64,000 nt of DNA from Pleurodeles waltl (taxonomy: Eukaryota > Chordata > Amphibia > Caudata > Salamandridae). The stretch covers positions 1,026,987,066 to 1,027,051,065 of the forward strand of contig NC_090446.1 in assembly GCF_031143425.1 (NCBI RefSeq), written 5' to 3'. The position numbers and the translations under genes were made by a program. Numbering within the stretch: the first letter of the stretch is position 1; each line of letters opens with the position of its first letter. Below are positions 22,650 to 33,504 of this stretch, in pieces. Under the pieces are notes generated by a model. The model saw nothing but the letters and a program-made list of their open reading frames with translations, had not been told where the DNA came from and made no database searches.

Positions 22650-23340
22650 GTAGTAAACATTGTTCTGAAATATGTCTTACTCTTTCTCTTGTCCTTCCCC
22701 AGCTTTCCCCACCTCTCTTATTTTCTCGACACACTGACAAGATGACATGCAGTAGGGGTGCCAAATGTTGTTTTGCCCAGGATCCTATCTGACCAAAGAC
22801 CAGCTCTGACTCAGAGCTTCCACCAAATTATCCTTGAAGAACCCAAATGAAGAAGAAAACAAGAAAAGAAGCAAGACCACTCCCCCTGGGAAAAGCTGAC
22901 CCACAATAGAATTACGCCCTCTTTTATGAATTTCAAGAATTAAGTTAGGATCCATATCTCCATGTTTCACTTCCCCCACCTACTAACCCACCAAGGAAAC
23001 AAGAAAAGTTAACTAGTGCAAATTATATATACTTTGGAGAAACTCCAGCCACTGTAATTGTAACTTCCTATATTGCCTACCCCTTTATGTTTATGTTATC
23101 TCCTAACTCTGTTGTAAATTTTGTATATTTTGCTCAAAATGTATCAATGTAAATTGCAACAATCGTGTACAATGCTGACATGTCCCATCTTTTGTAACCC
23201 CACAATACATATATAATTATCCCATGCATTTTGTGAACATCTTCCCGTTACTCATTTACCTTGCATGTGGTAGCAGGTACTGGTGCGATCCAGGTAAAGT
23301 GCTGTGCAGCCTCCCTGACAAGCTCTCTACTTTATTAACT
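22650..23340 (+). mobile_element. Retroelement LTR end followed by an initiator-Met-tRNA-like primer site
   Basis: After an AT-rich stretch with a TATA-like TATATATACTTTGG (23025) the sequence reads ACCTTGCA and then, from 23268, TGGTAGCAGG-TAC-TGGTGCGATCCA. This is close to the reverse complement of the 3' end of initiator methionine tRNA (TGGTAGCAGAGGATGGTTTC, then GATCC). That is what a primer-binding site just inside a 5' LTR looks like. The LTR start is not defined, and the interior is truncated about 70 bp after the site. Confidence 0.4.
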
Positions 23341-23497
23341 CCAAAATAAAAATACAAATTGCAAAAACCTATCCATCTATAAAAGCAGAATCTATAAAAG
23401 CAAAGATCACACTTCTCACACTAAAAACGAATGTTTCCAGCAAACATGATCAAACCCTGTCTGGAGCAGTGATCCTGTTACACATGTGCAACATGTG

Positions 23498-23536
23498 TGA
23501 CGGAGTATCCCATCCGCCAAGGTCGTAATCAGGCCC
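23498..23536. mobile_element. Right-end fragment of a Harbinger-type MITE
   Basis: CCGCCAAGGTCGTAATCAGG-CCC followed by TTA is the inverted form of a Harbinger terminus. No left end was found, so this is a fragment. Confidence 0.5.
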
Positions 23537-24150
23537 TTAGTCTGTGACCTCTGACACATAGGCCATAAAATAGGAATCGCCAACCTTCTGTGCTCTGCAC
23601 ACTGAAACCTAGTGATTTAAAATATGGAAACTACCTGTAGATTCTAATTTATTGTACCTGCAGATCACTGTATAATATTTAAGCAGAGGCACACACAACT
23701 GTTGTAGAGCCCCTTTAGCACCAGAATGGACACCCTTATTTTAGCATTAGGTCCATGGCTTGTGCCTTTTTACATTTGTATACGTTTTATTTGTTTCATA
23801 TTTTTTAGCAAAGCCTGCTTTAGTTTTTAAACAGCTTCCTCTTTGTAAGAAGACAGTTCACGCCGTATGTTTTGATCAGCCATTGTACAACATGCTCTGT
23901 GTGCCTTGTCCAAGGCTGCCATGTACAGTACATGAGATGCCAAATTGTATTGCCAGTCCAGGAGCCAGTCCTATCCACAAGACACATTATTACGTCAGAC
24001 CTCTTCTCTGAACTCTGTATGGATTATTATATAAACAACCGGTTATCACCGTCCTGGGATACATACCACACTACAGACAGCTTTGCTGATCCTGATGCTG
24101 ATTCTTCAGCTTCCCGAGAGGATTGCCATCCAGAAAACAGGCAGACCCCT

Positions 24151-27100
24151 TGTAGGAAAATGTCTCCCTTGGCATGGTTCCCCCCTTACTTTTTGCCTTT
24201 TGTTGATGCCAGTTCTGATTGAAAGTGTGCTGGGACCCTGCTAACCAGGCTCCAGCACATGTGTTCCTCTCTCCCTAAACTGTACCTTTGTTCCCACAAT
24301 TGGCACAGCCCTGGCAAACAGATAATTTCCTTGTAAATGGTACCACTGATACCAAGGGCCCTGTGGCCGGTGAAGGTCTCTAAGGGCTGCAGCATGTATT
24401 ATCCCCTCACTCAGCACATGCACACTGCCTCTCAGCTTGTGTGTGATGGTGGGGAGAAAATGACGGTCGATATGGCACTCCCCTTAGAGTGCCATGCCCT
24501 CAACTCACTACATGTGGCATAGGTAAGTCACCCCTCTAGCAGGCCTTACAGCCCTAAGGCAGAGTGCACTATCCACAGGTAAGGGCATTGTTGCATGTGC
24601 AATATGCCCCTACAGTGTCTAAGCCAAACCTTAGACATTGTAAGTGCAGGGTAGCTATAAAGAGTATATGGTCTGGGAGTCTGTCAGTTATGAACTCCCA
24701 GTTCCGTTATGGCTACACTGAAGTTGGTAGCAAACTTCTCAGCACAATACCAGTGTGGATTTATTGAATAATACACACAGAGGGCATCTTGGAGATGCCC
24801 CCTGAATACCAGTCTGACTCCTAGTGCTAGGCTGACTAGTTTCTGCCAGCCTGCCACAACCAGATGAATTTCTGGCCACATGGGGTGAGTGCCTTTGTCA
24901 CTCTGTGGCCAGGAACAAAGCCTGCGCTGGGTGGAGGTGCTTCACACCTCCCCCTGCAGGGACTGTAACACCTGGCGGTGAGACTCAAAGGCTCATGCCT
25001 GTTATTACAGCACCCCAGGGCATCCCACCTAGAGGAGATGCCCGCCGCTCTGGACACAGTCCCCACTTTTGGCAGCAAGTCCGGAGGACATGATGAGAAA
25101 AACAAGGAGCAGTCACCTACCAGTCAGGACAGCCCCTAAGGTGCCCTGAGCTGAGGTGACCCCTCCCTTTAGAAATCCTCTATCTTGGTTTTGGAGGATT
25201 CCCCCAATAGGAAAAGGGATGTGTCCCTTCCCCTCAGGGCGGAGGCACAAAGAGGGTGTAGCCACCCTCAAGGGCGACCCTAAACCCTGGAAATCAGATT
25301 CCTGCAACCTACAACAAGAAGAAGGACTGCTGACCTGAAAGCCCCGCAGAGACAACGGAGACACCAACTGACTTGGCCCCAGACCCACCGGCCTGACTCC
25401 AGACTCCAAAGAACATGCACAGTGACGCATCAAGCAGGACCAGCAACCTCTGAGGTCTCAGAGGACTGACCATCTCCTAAAGGACAAAGGACCTCCCGAG
25501 GACAGCGGCTCTGTCCATTAACTGCAACAAAATTGCAACAAAGACGCAACTTTAAAGAGACTCTCACTTCCCGCCAGAAGCGCGAGTCTTCACACTCTGC
25601 CCCCGATGCCCCCGGCTCGAGTCCAGGACAACAAACACCGCAGAGAGTGGACGACGTGGACACACTGAGTCGACCTCCCTGCACCCCCACAGTGACCCCT
25701 GCATAGAGGATCCAGAGGCCCCCCCCCTGACTGCGAATGCCTGGTAACAAAGGAACTCGACGCCTGAACCAAGCACTGCACCCGCAGCCCCCAGGAACGA
25801 GAGGAACCACCTACCAGTGCAGGAGTGACTAGCAGGCGGCTCTCATACTAGCCCAGTTGGTGGCTGCCCCGAGAAGCCCCCCTGTGCCTTGCCTGCATTG
25901 CCAGAGGAACCCCCGAGTCCCTCCATTGATTTCTACAGCGAACCCGACACCTACTTTGCACACTGCACCCGGCCGCCCCTGTGCTGCTGAGGGTGTGTTT
26001 TGTGTGCCTGTGTGTGTCCCCCCAGTGCTCTACATAATCCCCCTGGTCTGCTCCCCGAGGACGCAGGTACTTAACTGCTAGCAGACTGGAACTGGAGCAC
26101 CCCTGTTCTCCATAGGCGTCTATGGGGGTCATTCCGACCCTGGCGGTAAATACCGCCAGGGCCGGGGTCGGCGGTAGCACCGCCAACAGGCTGGCGGTGC
26201 TCCGCCGGGCATTCTGACTGCGGCGGTACAGCCGCGGCCAGAAGCGGAAAGCCGGCGGTGTACCGCCGACTTTCCGCTGCCCATGGGAATCCGCCATGGC
26301 GGCGCAGCTTGCTGCGCCGCCATGGGGATTCTGACACCCCATACCGCCATCCTGTTCCTGGCGGTTCGCCCGCCAGGAACAGGATGGCGGTATGGGGTGT
26401 CGTGGGGCCCCTGGGGGCCCCTGCAGTGCCCATGCCATTGGCATGGGCACTGCAGGGGCCCCCGTAAGAGGGCCCCACAAAGAATTTCAGTGTCTGCTTT
26501 GCAGACACTGAAATTTGCGACGGGTGCAACTGCACCCGTCGCACCTTCCCACTCCGCCGGCTCCATTCGGAGCCGGCTTCCTCGTGGGAAGGGTGTTTCC
26601 CACTGGGCTGGCAGGCGGCCTTTTGGCGGTCCCCCGCCAGCCCAGTGGGAAACCCAGAATGACCGCCGCGGTCTTTTGACCGCGGTACGGTCTTCTGGCG
26701 GCTCCCGCCGCCCGCCAAGCTTAGAATCAGGCCCTATGTGTTTTAGGCCCTCCTTTGACCTCTGCACCTGACCTGCCCTGTGTTGCAGGTGCTGTGGCTT
26801 TGGGGTTGCCTTGAACCCCCAATGGTGGGCTGCCTATGCCCAGGAGACTGACTGTGTAAGTGCTACACTTACCTAAGAAACTAACCAATACTTACCGCCC
26901 CCCCGGAACTGTTGATTTTTGCAGTGTGTCCACTTTTAAAATAGCTATTTGCCATTTTACCCAAAACAGTGTGTGCTATTGTTTTAAATCAAAGTTTCTT
27001 ACTTATCTGTGTGAAATACCTTGCATTTTATGTACTTACCTCAAATTTGAGACTTGTGGTTCTAAAAATAAATTAAGAAAATATATTTTTCTATATAAAA

Positions 27101-27337
27101 ACCTATTGGCCTGGAGTTAAGTCTTTAAATTTGAGTGTGTTCCTCATTTATTGCCTGTGTGTGTACAACAAATGCTTAACACTAACCTCTGATAAGCCTA
27201 CTGCTCGACCACACTACCACAAAATAGAGCATTAGTAATATCTAATTTTGCCACTATCAACCTCTAATGGGAACCCTTAGACTCTGTGCACACTATCTCT
27301 CTCTTTGAGATAGTATATACAGAGCCAAATTCCTACA
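24151..27337 (+). mobile_element. Solo LTR family A, copy 1, with 5-bp duplication and a nested MITE
   Basis: Begins TGTAGGAAAATGTCTC and ends GAGCCAAATTCCTACA, so it is TG...CA with a 16-bp imperfect inverted terminus. The flanks are identical: CCCCT at 24146-24150 and 27338-27342. It matches the 57520-59808 copy throughout (CTAACCAGGCTCCAGCAC, AGGTAAGTCACCCCTCTAGC, GGCCTGGA(G)TT near the end). Without the 611-bp MITE plus duplication it is about 2.57 kb. Compared with copy 2 it keeps an extra ~330-bp block (about 25200-25530). A 5-bp duplication fits an LTR retrotransposon integrase. No interior or second LTR is present, so it is a solo LTR. Confidence 0.88.
26124..26734. mobile_element. 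Harbinger MITE 1 (611 bp), a chain of palindromes
   Basis: Flanked by TAT (26121-26123 and 26735-26737). The left end is GGGGGTCATTCCGACCCTGG. The right end, inverted, is GGGCCTGATTCTAAGCTTGG. The body is about a dozen back-to-back palindromes, for example around 26150, 26180, 26300, 26340-26400 (arms CCGCCATCCTGTTCCTGGCG), 26422-26463 (GCAGTGCCCATGCC arms), 26485-26515 and 26520-26545. Non-coding; all open frames through it are palindrome shadows. Inserted in solo LTR family A. Confidence 0.93.
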
Positions 27338-27439
27338 CCCCTGCTATTCTATTCAGGTATGGGGTTGGTGTTACTCCCTTAGGTCAGGACAGGCAGAAGG
27401 GTTCCAACCACTTTGCTCTCAGTTTCATGGGAATATCTA

Positions 27440-28156
27440 GATATACCTCGGCTTTCTATTCAATATTCAATTCAATAAATGTTTATTTGATCTTTAAAAA
27501 AGACCATAAAAATAAAGAATAAAGACAATACGAAACAACATCATAAAATTTAAATACATAATTAAAGTTAAAACAGACTAGGCAAGTCTGTTATATTATA
27601 TATGGTCTAACTAATATAAAATCACAGTACAGCTGCCAGGCATTGTCGCTGACAGCTGTTAAAAAAATGCACAGTCCATAAAATACTAAAGAACAGCTAC
27701 CCTTCCATGACTTTTCTGCTGCAGATTGACGATTTAAAAAAAAAACATATACTAAAACAGATCTTCTAATTACCTAGCGACTGTAAATACAATGGGGCCT
27801 CCCTACACTTTTTTTAAAAGCCAACGGTTTCACATTGTGCTTAAGACAGAGAAAAAATAATTGTCTATAAAATTTACAGACGCAAGTAAAATGCATCAGC
27901 GACTGTACTGCCATCTCTTTGCAAGGACAAGAGGCAGCTTGGAGTCCCACACCTTATCCCCCTCAGGGAAGCAGAGGAGGCGCCATACTGTGCCTGACCT
28001 GAAGCGGAAAAGGAACGACCTCTCCCTACATGAAAGCAAAATTTTTAGGTATGGGGTGGGTACTCCGTGCGATAGGGTAACTAAAACGTCACATACAGAA
28101 TGCTGCTGTAGAGCACCATTAATACTTTGGTAAAGAGTCACCTCTTCAAACAGGAC
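27440..28156 (-). mobile_element. LINE 3' part (interrupted element, segment 3 of 3)
   Basis: On the minus strand the sequence encodes a degraded LINE C-terminal region (LLSCRERSFLFRFRSGTVWR, then CPCKEEMAVQSLMHFTCVCK in another frame, a CxC...H...C zinc-knuckle-like tail). It ends with an AT-rich tail (TAAACATTTATTGAATTGAA) at about 27450. It continues the reverse transcriptase at 37600-38640, which was split by MITE 2 and Harbinger copy 2. Confidence 0.65.
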
Positions 28157-28159
28157 TTA

Positions 28160-28778
28160 GGGGGTCATTCCGACCCCGGCGGGCGGCGGGCGCCGCCCAC
28201 CGGGCGGAGACCGCCAAAAGACCGTACCGTGGTCAAATGACCGCGGCGGTCATTTTGACTTTCCCGCTGGGCAGGCGGGAGACCGCCAAAAGGCCGCCCG
28301 CCCGCCCAGTGGGAAAGCCCCAGCAACGATGAAGCCGGCTCCGAATGGAGCCGGCGGAGTTGCTGGTGTGAGATGGGTGCAGTGGCACCCGTAGCGATTT
28401 TCAGTGTCTGCTTTGCAGACACTGAAAATCTTAATGGGGCCCTGTTAGGGGGCCCCTGCAGTGCCCATGCCAGTGGCATGGGCACTGCAGGGGCCCCCAG
28501 GGGCCCCACGACACCTGTTCCCGCCAGCCTCTTCCTGGCGGTGTAAACCGCCAGGAACAGGCTGGCGGGAAGGGGGTTGGAATCCCCATGCCGGCGCTGC
28601 TTGCAGCGCCGCCATGGAGGATTCCCTGGGGCAGGGGAAAACCGGCGGGAAAACGCTGGTTTCCCTTTTCTGACCGCGGCGTCAGAAAATTGCCCCTGAA
28701 GCACCGCCAGCCTGTTGGCGGTGCTTCCTCCGTCCCCGGCCCTGGCGGTCCATGACCGCCAGGGTCGGAATGACCCCC
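28160..28778. mobile_element. Harbinger MITE 2 (619 bp), a chain of palindromes
   Basis: Flanked by perfect TTA duplications (28157-28159, 28779-28781). Both ends begin GGGGGTCATTCCGACC, continuing CCGGCGG on the left and CTGGCGG on the right. It is the same family as MITE 1 but in reverse orientation, with the same series of palindromes (such as GCAGTGCCCATGCC arms at 28458-28492 and TTTTCAGTGTCTGC arms at 28398-28429). Inserted into the LINE. Non-coding. Confidence 0.95.
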
Positions 28779-28781
28779 TTA

Positions 28782-28995
28782 ATCTGCCTCTTATCAGACT
28801 TACAGATGGACGCAGGCGCAAAAAACAGACCTATATCATCAGGGGACTTGTTAATATAGCTTAATCACTGAATGGACATTCCCCTGTCCTCATTAAGACA
28901 GTCACGTATGACCTCTTTAATGAAAGCAGCATTGTTATCAGTCCAGACACTTACCCACAACAATAAAGGAGCTAGCTTTAGAGGGTCAGAGACTA
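28782..28995 (-). mobile_element. LINE fragment between two Harbinger insertions (segment 2 of 3)
   Basis: The minus strand reads a plausible LINE C-terminal stretch (LAPLLLWVSVWTDNNAAFIK, then EVIRDCLNEDRGMS). It lies exactly between MITE 2 and Harbinger copy 2, as expected if both inserted into one older LINE. Confidence 0.55.
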
Positions 28996-29421
28996 TGGGG
29001 GTCATTCCAACCCTGGCTGTCGGTGTTAAAGCGGCGGCAAAACCGCTAACAGGCTGGCGGTAAAAAAAATGGAATTCCGACCCTGGTGGAAACCGCCAAC
29101 AGAGACCGCCACTTCAACACACCGCCCACCACGGCGGGACAAACAAACAGCATGGCGGTCACCTCCAACAGACAGGCGGGAGACAATGTACCGCTCACCC
29201 TATCACAACCCACCAATCCGCCACCTTTTCCGGGGCGGTAGCCCCGCCGACAAAAACACGTCGGAAACAGCCATTTCAAACGGAAAACGCTCACCTCCAT
29301 ACACCCCACGAGGAATCTGGACAGCATGGAACCCGAACTCCACATCCTCCCAGCGATTCTCTTCCTGCTCCTCTACCAGGAGCACGAACGCCGGCGCAGA
29401 AGACAACGGTGAGTACTGCAC

Positions 29422-29865
29422 CTACGACAGAGGGGAGGGGGGAGGCAAAAAATTACGGGGACACACATATGCGACACACCCACCCTCACCCTCACCCACT
29501 ACAACACACACATCAATGCATAGCAAGACATCACAGTTACCCCCCCCCCCAAACCCCTCAGAAGAATGCAAAGACAAAAGGAAATGATTATAAACATTGG
29601 AATATATTGTATGACTGGCTTTAAAATATATCACACATAAAAAACTTTTATATACATAAATTGTCCAGTCCGATATTTGTATCAGGCATTGTCCGTGGAC
29701 CACTGGGCCCAAATCACATGGGCAAAGCCCACACAGGATACCTGACTCCAACGGAGAGAACACTGCAGGGGCATCAGATACCAAAATTACAGGCACCTCA
29801 GGGGGAAGGGAAGGGGGGCACCTCAGCCAGATGAGTCCACGACGCCAGATCCACGAGGGGCCTCC
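29422..29865. other. Harbinger copy 2 end region, no gene
   Basis: A non-coding stretch inside the transposon. The AT-rich tract at about 29600-29665 corresponds to the AT-rich 3' region of copy 1 near 7870. Confidence 0.55.
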
Positions 29866-30178
29866 ATGGCCACTGTTCCATCCTGGGGAGTGCAAAGCCA
29901 CAGTCTCTCAAGTCTCTACAGTGGGTGGGTTGCCCACTGTTCAATCCTGGGGAGTGCAAAGCCACAGTCTCTCAAGTCTCTACAGTGGGTGGGTTTCCCA
30001 CTGTTCCATCCTGGGGAGTGCAAAGCCACAGTCTCTCAAGTCTCACAAGTGGGTGGGTTGCACACTGTGCCACCCTGGGGAGTGCAAAGCCACAGTCTCT
30101 CAAGTCTCTACAGTGGGTGGGTTGCCCGCTGTGCCATCCTGGGGAGTGCAAAGCCACAGTCTCTCAAGTCAATAACAG
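29866..30178 (+). repeat. 68-bp tandem array, about 4.6 units
   Basis: GTTCCATCCTGGGGAGTGCA, then AAGCCACAGTCTCTCAAGTC and TCTACAGTGGGTGGGTTGCC, repeats with a 68-bp period and few differences. It is the counterpart, on the other strand, of the copy 1 minisatellite at 6955-7690. The low divergence suggests recent expansion. Confidence 0.92.
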
Positions 30179-30267
30179 TCTCCACTGGTACTGGAGGGGG
30201 ACTAGTGCCCAGAGTGCTTCGTGCAGCCCTGCCCGACACAGATGCGTGCCTGCCCCTTCCGCCAATG

Positions 30268-30888
30268 GGGCAGCGGTGCTTGAGACGGCGGTGCCCTGTT
30301 CAGCGGTGCTTGAGACGGCGGTGCCCAGTTCAGCGGTGCTTGAGACGGCAGTGCCCTGTTCAGCGGTGCTTGAGATGAAGGGCCCAGCGCAGCGGTGCTT
30401 GAGACGACGGTGCCCAGTTCAGCGGTGCTTGAGACGGTGGTGCCCAGTTCAGCGGTGCTTGAGACGGCGGTGCCCTGTTCAGCGGTGCTTGAGATGAAGG
30501 GCCCAGCGCAGCGGTGCTTGAGACGGCGGGGCCCAGTTCAGCGGTGCTTGAGACGGCGGAGCCCAGTTCAGCGGTGCTTGAGACGGCGGAGCCCAGTTCA
30601 GCGGTGCTTGAGACGGCGGTGCCCAGTTCAGCGGTGCTTGAGACGGCGGTGCCCTGTTCAGCGGTGCTTGAGACGGCGGTGCCCTGTTCAGCGGTGCTTG
30701 AGATGAAGGGCCCAGCGCAGCGGTGCTTGAGACGGCGGTGCCCTGTTCAGCGGTGCTTGAGACGCCGGTGCCCTGTTCAGCGGTGCTTGAGATGGCGGTG
30801 CCCTGTTCAGCGGTGCTTGAGATGAAGGGCCCAGCGCAGTGGTGCTTGAGACGGCGGTGCCCTGTTCAGCGGTGCTTCGGATGAGTGC
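30268..30888 (+). repeat. 30-bp minisatellite, about 20 units
   Basis: CAGCGGTGCTTGAGACGGCG followed by GTGCCCTGTT (or AGCCCAGTT) repeats about twenty times. A variant unit CAGCGGTGCTTGAGATGAAG-GGCCCAGCG recurs at irregular intervals, so higher-order blocks were duplicated. It is open in several frames on both strands, which is an effect of the 30-bp period. It lies just 3' of the SANT2 coding end; copy 1 has no such array. Confidence 0.95.
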
Positions 30889-30920
30889 CCAGTTCAGCTG
30901 ATCCGCCCATGGCGTGGAGG

Positions 30921-33504
30921 TCATTGGCCACCTGACCTGTGGCTGGCTGCGCCTTCCTGCCCACCTGGGATGGGGCTGGTGGGGCCCTCCTGGGCTGCAG
31001 TACCGGGCCTGTTGGTGTCCTCCTGCCCACCTGGGATGGGGCTTGCGGGGCCCTCCTGCACAGCTGGGCTTCTGGCGGTCTTGTCGGTCGTGCTGCCCTT
31101 CCCAGCCTTCCCTGTTCGCCTGTGGCCCTTCCCCACCTTTGGCGGTGTGCCAGCTGGCACCACACTCCCTGCCGGAGCCATGGTAGGGATTTTGGTCCCA
31201 TGTGTTTTAGGCCTCTCGCGCCGGCCACTGACAATCTTCGCATGTTTTTGCGGGGGTGGGCTGGCCGTGCCTTGGCTCCCTACTGAACTGGCTGCCCTTG
31301 AGGGTGGGGGACTCCACAGTCCATGGCAGACTGTCTTCACAGGGCCCACTTTTGTGGTGGCTGAGGTGCTGACTGGAGTCCTATTAGATGAACGGGGTGG
31401 GGGAGTTGTTGGAAAGAGGTCAAGTTTTGATAGGAAAATAATTTTAGGAAGAGAGGGACGGGTAGGTGTAGTAGGTATGGGAGTGGAGGAAGAGGTTGTG
31501 GTTGTAGGAGTTTGAAGTCTGGTGTCTTTGGGTGCAGGTGCTTGGGCTGGAGGCTGTCGTGAGGTGGATGGCTGTTGGGTGGGTGGCTGCCTGCATTTGT
31601 GTAGCTTGGAAGAGGGGGTGACAGACAAACTGAGAGAGGACACAGGGGATGTGTGAATGGTAGTGGGGGTGGTGACTGCACGTGTGCGGGGGGTTCTGGT
31701 GGGTGTGCTGGTGATGGACGTAGTGGCTGAAGATGTTGTGCATGCAGGTGTGAGTGGAGACGTCACAGGGAGGGAGGAGGGAGACGAGGAGGAGGGGGAC
31801 ACAGTGGAGGCAGTGGGTGTTGGTATATCTGCATGTGGATGTTGCTTGTGTGAATGCTTGTGTGATGTGTGGTGCGTATGTCTGTCTGAGCTTCCCTTGG
31901 GTGTTGAGGTGTGTGCAGGCTGGTCTGATGGTGTGTCTGGGATAGGCAGAGGTACAGGGGATTGGGTATAGGTGGAGGAAGTTGGAGGGGGGAGGCTAGA
32001 GACAGGGACAATTGCTGCCATCAGTGCTGAGGCCAGAGTGTTGAACGATCGCTGATGGGCAGCCTGACCAGAATGAATGCCCTCCAGGTATGCATTACTC
32101 TGGTGCACCTCCCTTTCTACACCCTGGATGGCATTCAAAAGGGTAGACTGCCCAACAATGAGCGTCCTCAGGAGGTCAATGACCTCCTCACTGAGGGCAG
32201 CAGGGGTGACTGGGGCAGGGCCTGAGGTGCCTGCGGCGAAGGAGATGCCCACCTTCCTGGGTGAGCGGGCACGGGGCAAATGCTGGGGGGCTGCTGGGAG
32301 GGCTGTACTGGTCGCTGGGTGGCGGCTGTACCTGTTGTTGCGGGGTCACAGATGTTGCCGCCACCACAAGGGAGCTCCCTTCAGAGGACGAGTCGCTGTC
32401 ACTGACATCCGCACGAGTCCCGCTGTGGAGTTCCCCTCGCCCTCCGTCTCACTGGTGAATTCCGATTCAGTTGCATGGCCCGCCATGGCCATGTGAGATG
32501 CAGCTCCCTCGTGCTCCGATGCCACTTCTCCTCCGCCTGATGATGCTAAAGCACAAATGAACAGGAAGACAACAAAAAAGGGGGGTGGGGACAAATAAAG
32601 AAATGTTGAGTGCATGCATTGGCGACACCGTTGGCGGACAGACACAGAAGCCCCCTGCACTACGCCACGCACTTGGGGTCGACTATGCAATCCGTGGGAC
32701 ATGGCCTACAAGCCTATGGGCGACATCTGCTCACATACATGACACAGGGCAATGATTAGCTGTACTTGGCACCCTACAGAGGTAGGGAGCGGGGGCACAG
32801 GGCCATTCCTTACGGAGGGGCCTAGCCAACAGCTATCGCCCTGGCCTAGGGATACCCACAGCACTCCTCCTCCACCCAGACACCTCCACTGCACGCAAAG
32901 TCACCAGGATTTGAGTGTACTCACCCCCTTGTGTCTGCTGTGATGTCCTCACGCGCCCATCCAAATCGGGGTAGGCCACCGCGAGGATCCGGGACATCAG
33001 GGGGGTCAAAGTACGACTGGCACCCCTCCCACGTTGGGAGGCCATCCCTCCGCCGTCTTCCTGCTCCAGCGTCGAATGTCCTCCCATCTCTTCCGGCAGT
33101 GGGTGCCCCGTCTGTGATGGACCCCCAGGGTCCGGACGTCCTTGGTGATAGCACGCCAAATATCGATTTTCTGGTGGGCGCTGACCTATGTGACATGTAC
33201 AGGGAGAGAAGAATAATCATCACCTTCTGCATGCTCGATGTGAGTGGCCCCCCCATCCCCACCCTTGCCATGTGGCACATCCTCTCATCTGTCGTTTGAT
33301 GCATGCCTCAATCGCTCCCCTCACCACCATCTTTCATCCACCCCACTCAACACAGGCATTGGCCACAAAGCATGGTCCCAGTGTACTTACCTGTTGGTCT
33401 GGAGGACCGTAGAGTAGCGCATACTGGGGGAGGACTCCATCCACGAGTTTCTCCAACTCCTGAGCAGTGAAGGCAGGGGCCCTTTCCCCAGTCGCATGAG
33501 CCAT
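30921..33504 (-). pseudogene. SANT2: second Myb/SANT-like Harbinger protein, frameshifted (copy 2)
   Basis: Exon a (33504-33391) starts MAHATGERAPAFTAQELEKL and ends CAACAG|GTAAGT. Exon b (33185-32925) supplies the rest of the Myb/SANT domain (QKIDIWRAITKDVRTLG, THCRKRWEDIRR). A 10-bp deletion then shifts the frame before MASQRGRGASRTLTPLMSRI. Exon c begins at 32545 (acceptor TTTAG) with ASSGGGEVASEHEG. At least one further shift lies near 32430. A 452-codon frame (32279-30921) then holds SPRKVGISF, a probable oligomerising helix (EEVIDLLRTLIVGQSTLLNA...LEGIHSG), a long Thr/Ser/Pro/His region and a Gly/Lys/Pro-rich tail. The family binds DNA. Exon a has the same 114-bp length as in copy 1. 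Because the two copies carry different frameshifts, each broke independently and the shared ancestor was probably intact. Confidence 0.82.

Noticed and set aside
23268..23293. tRNA gene for initiator methionine
   Set aside because: Only the acceptor and T-arm side is present, as reverse complement, and it follows an LTR-like end. A primer-binding site explains it better.
25430..25810. 126-codon minus-strand frame inside the solo LTR
   Set aside because: Not kept open in the second family A copy and has no recognisable domain.
26071..26767. Several 200-codon frames on both strands
   Set aside because: They run through the palindrome chain of MITE 1. GC-rich inverted repeats keep both strands open by chance.
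29831..30497. Frames of 114-190 codons with SLSSLYSGW repeats
   Set aside because: Products of the 68-bp and 30-bp arrays in non-coding Harbinger sequence.
30395..30825. Repeat proteins of the form RCLRRRCPVQ
   Set aside because: Created by the 30-bp minisatellite, which stays open in several frames because its length is a multiple of three.
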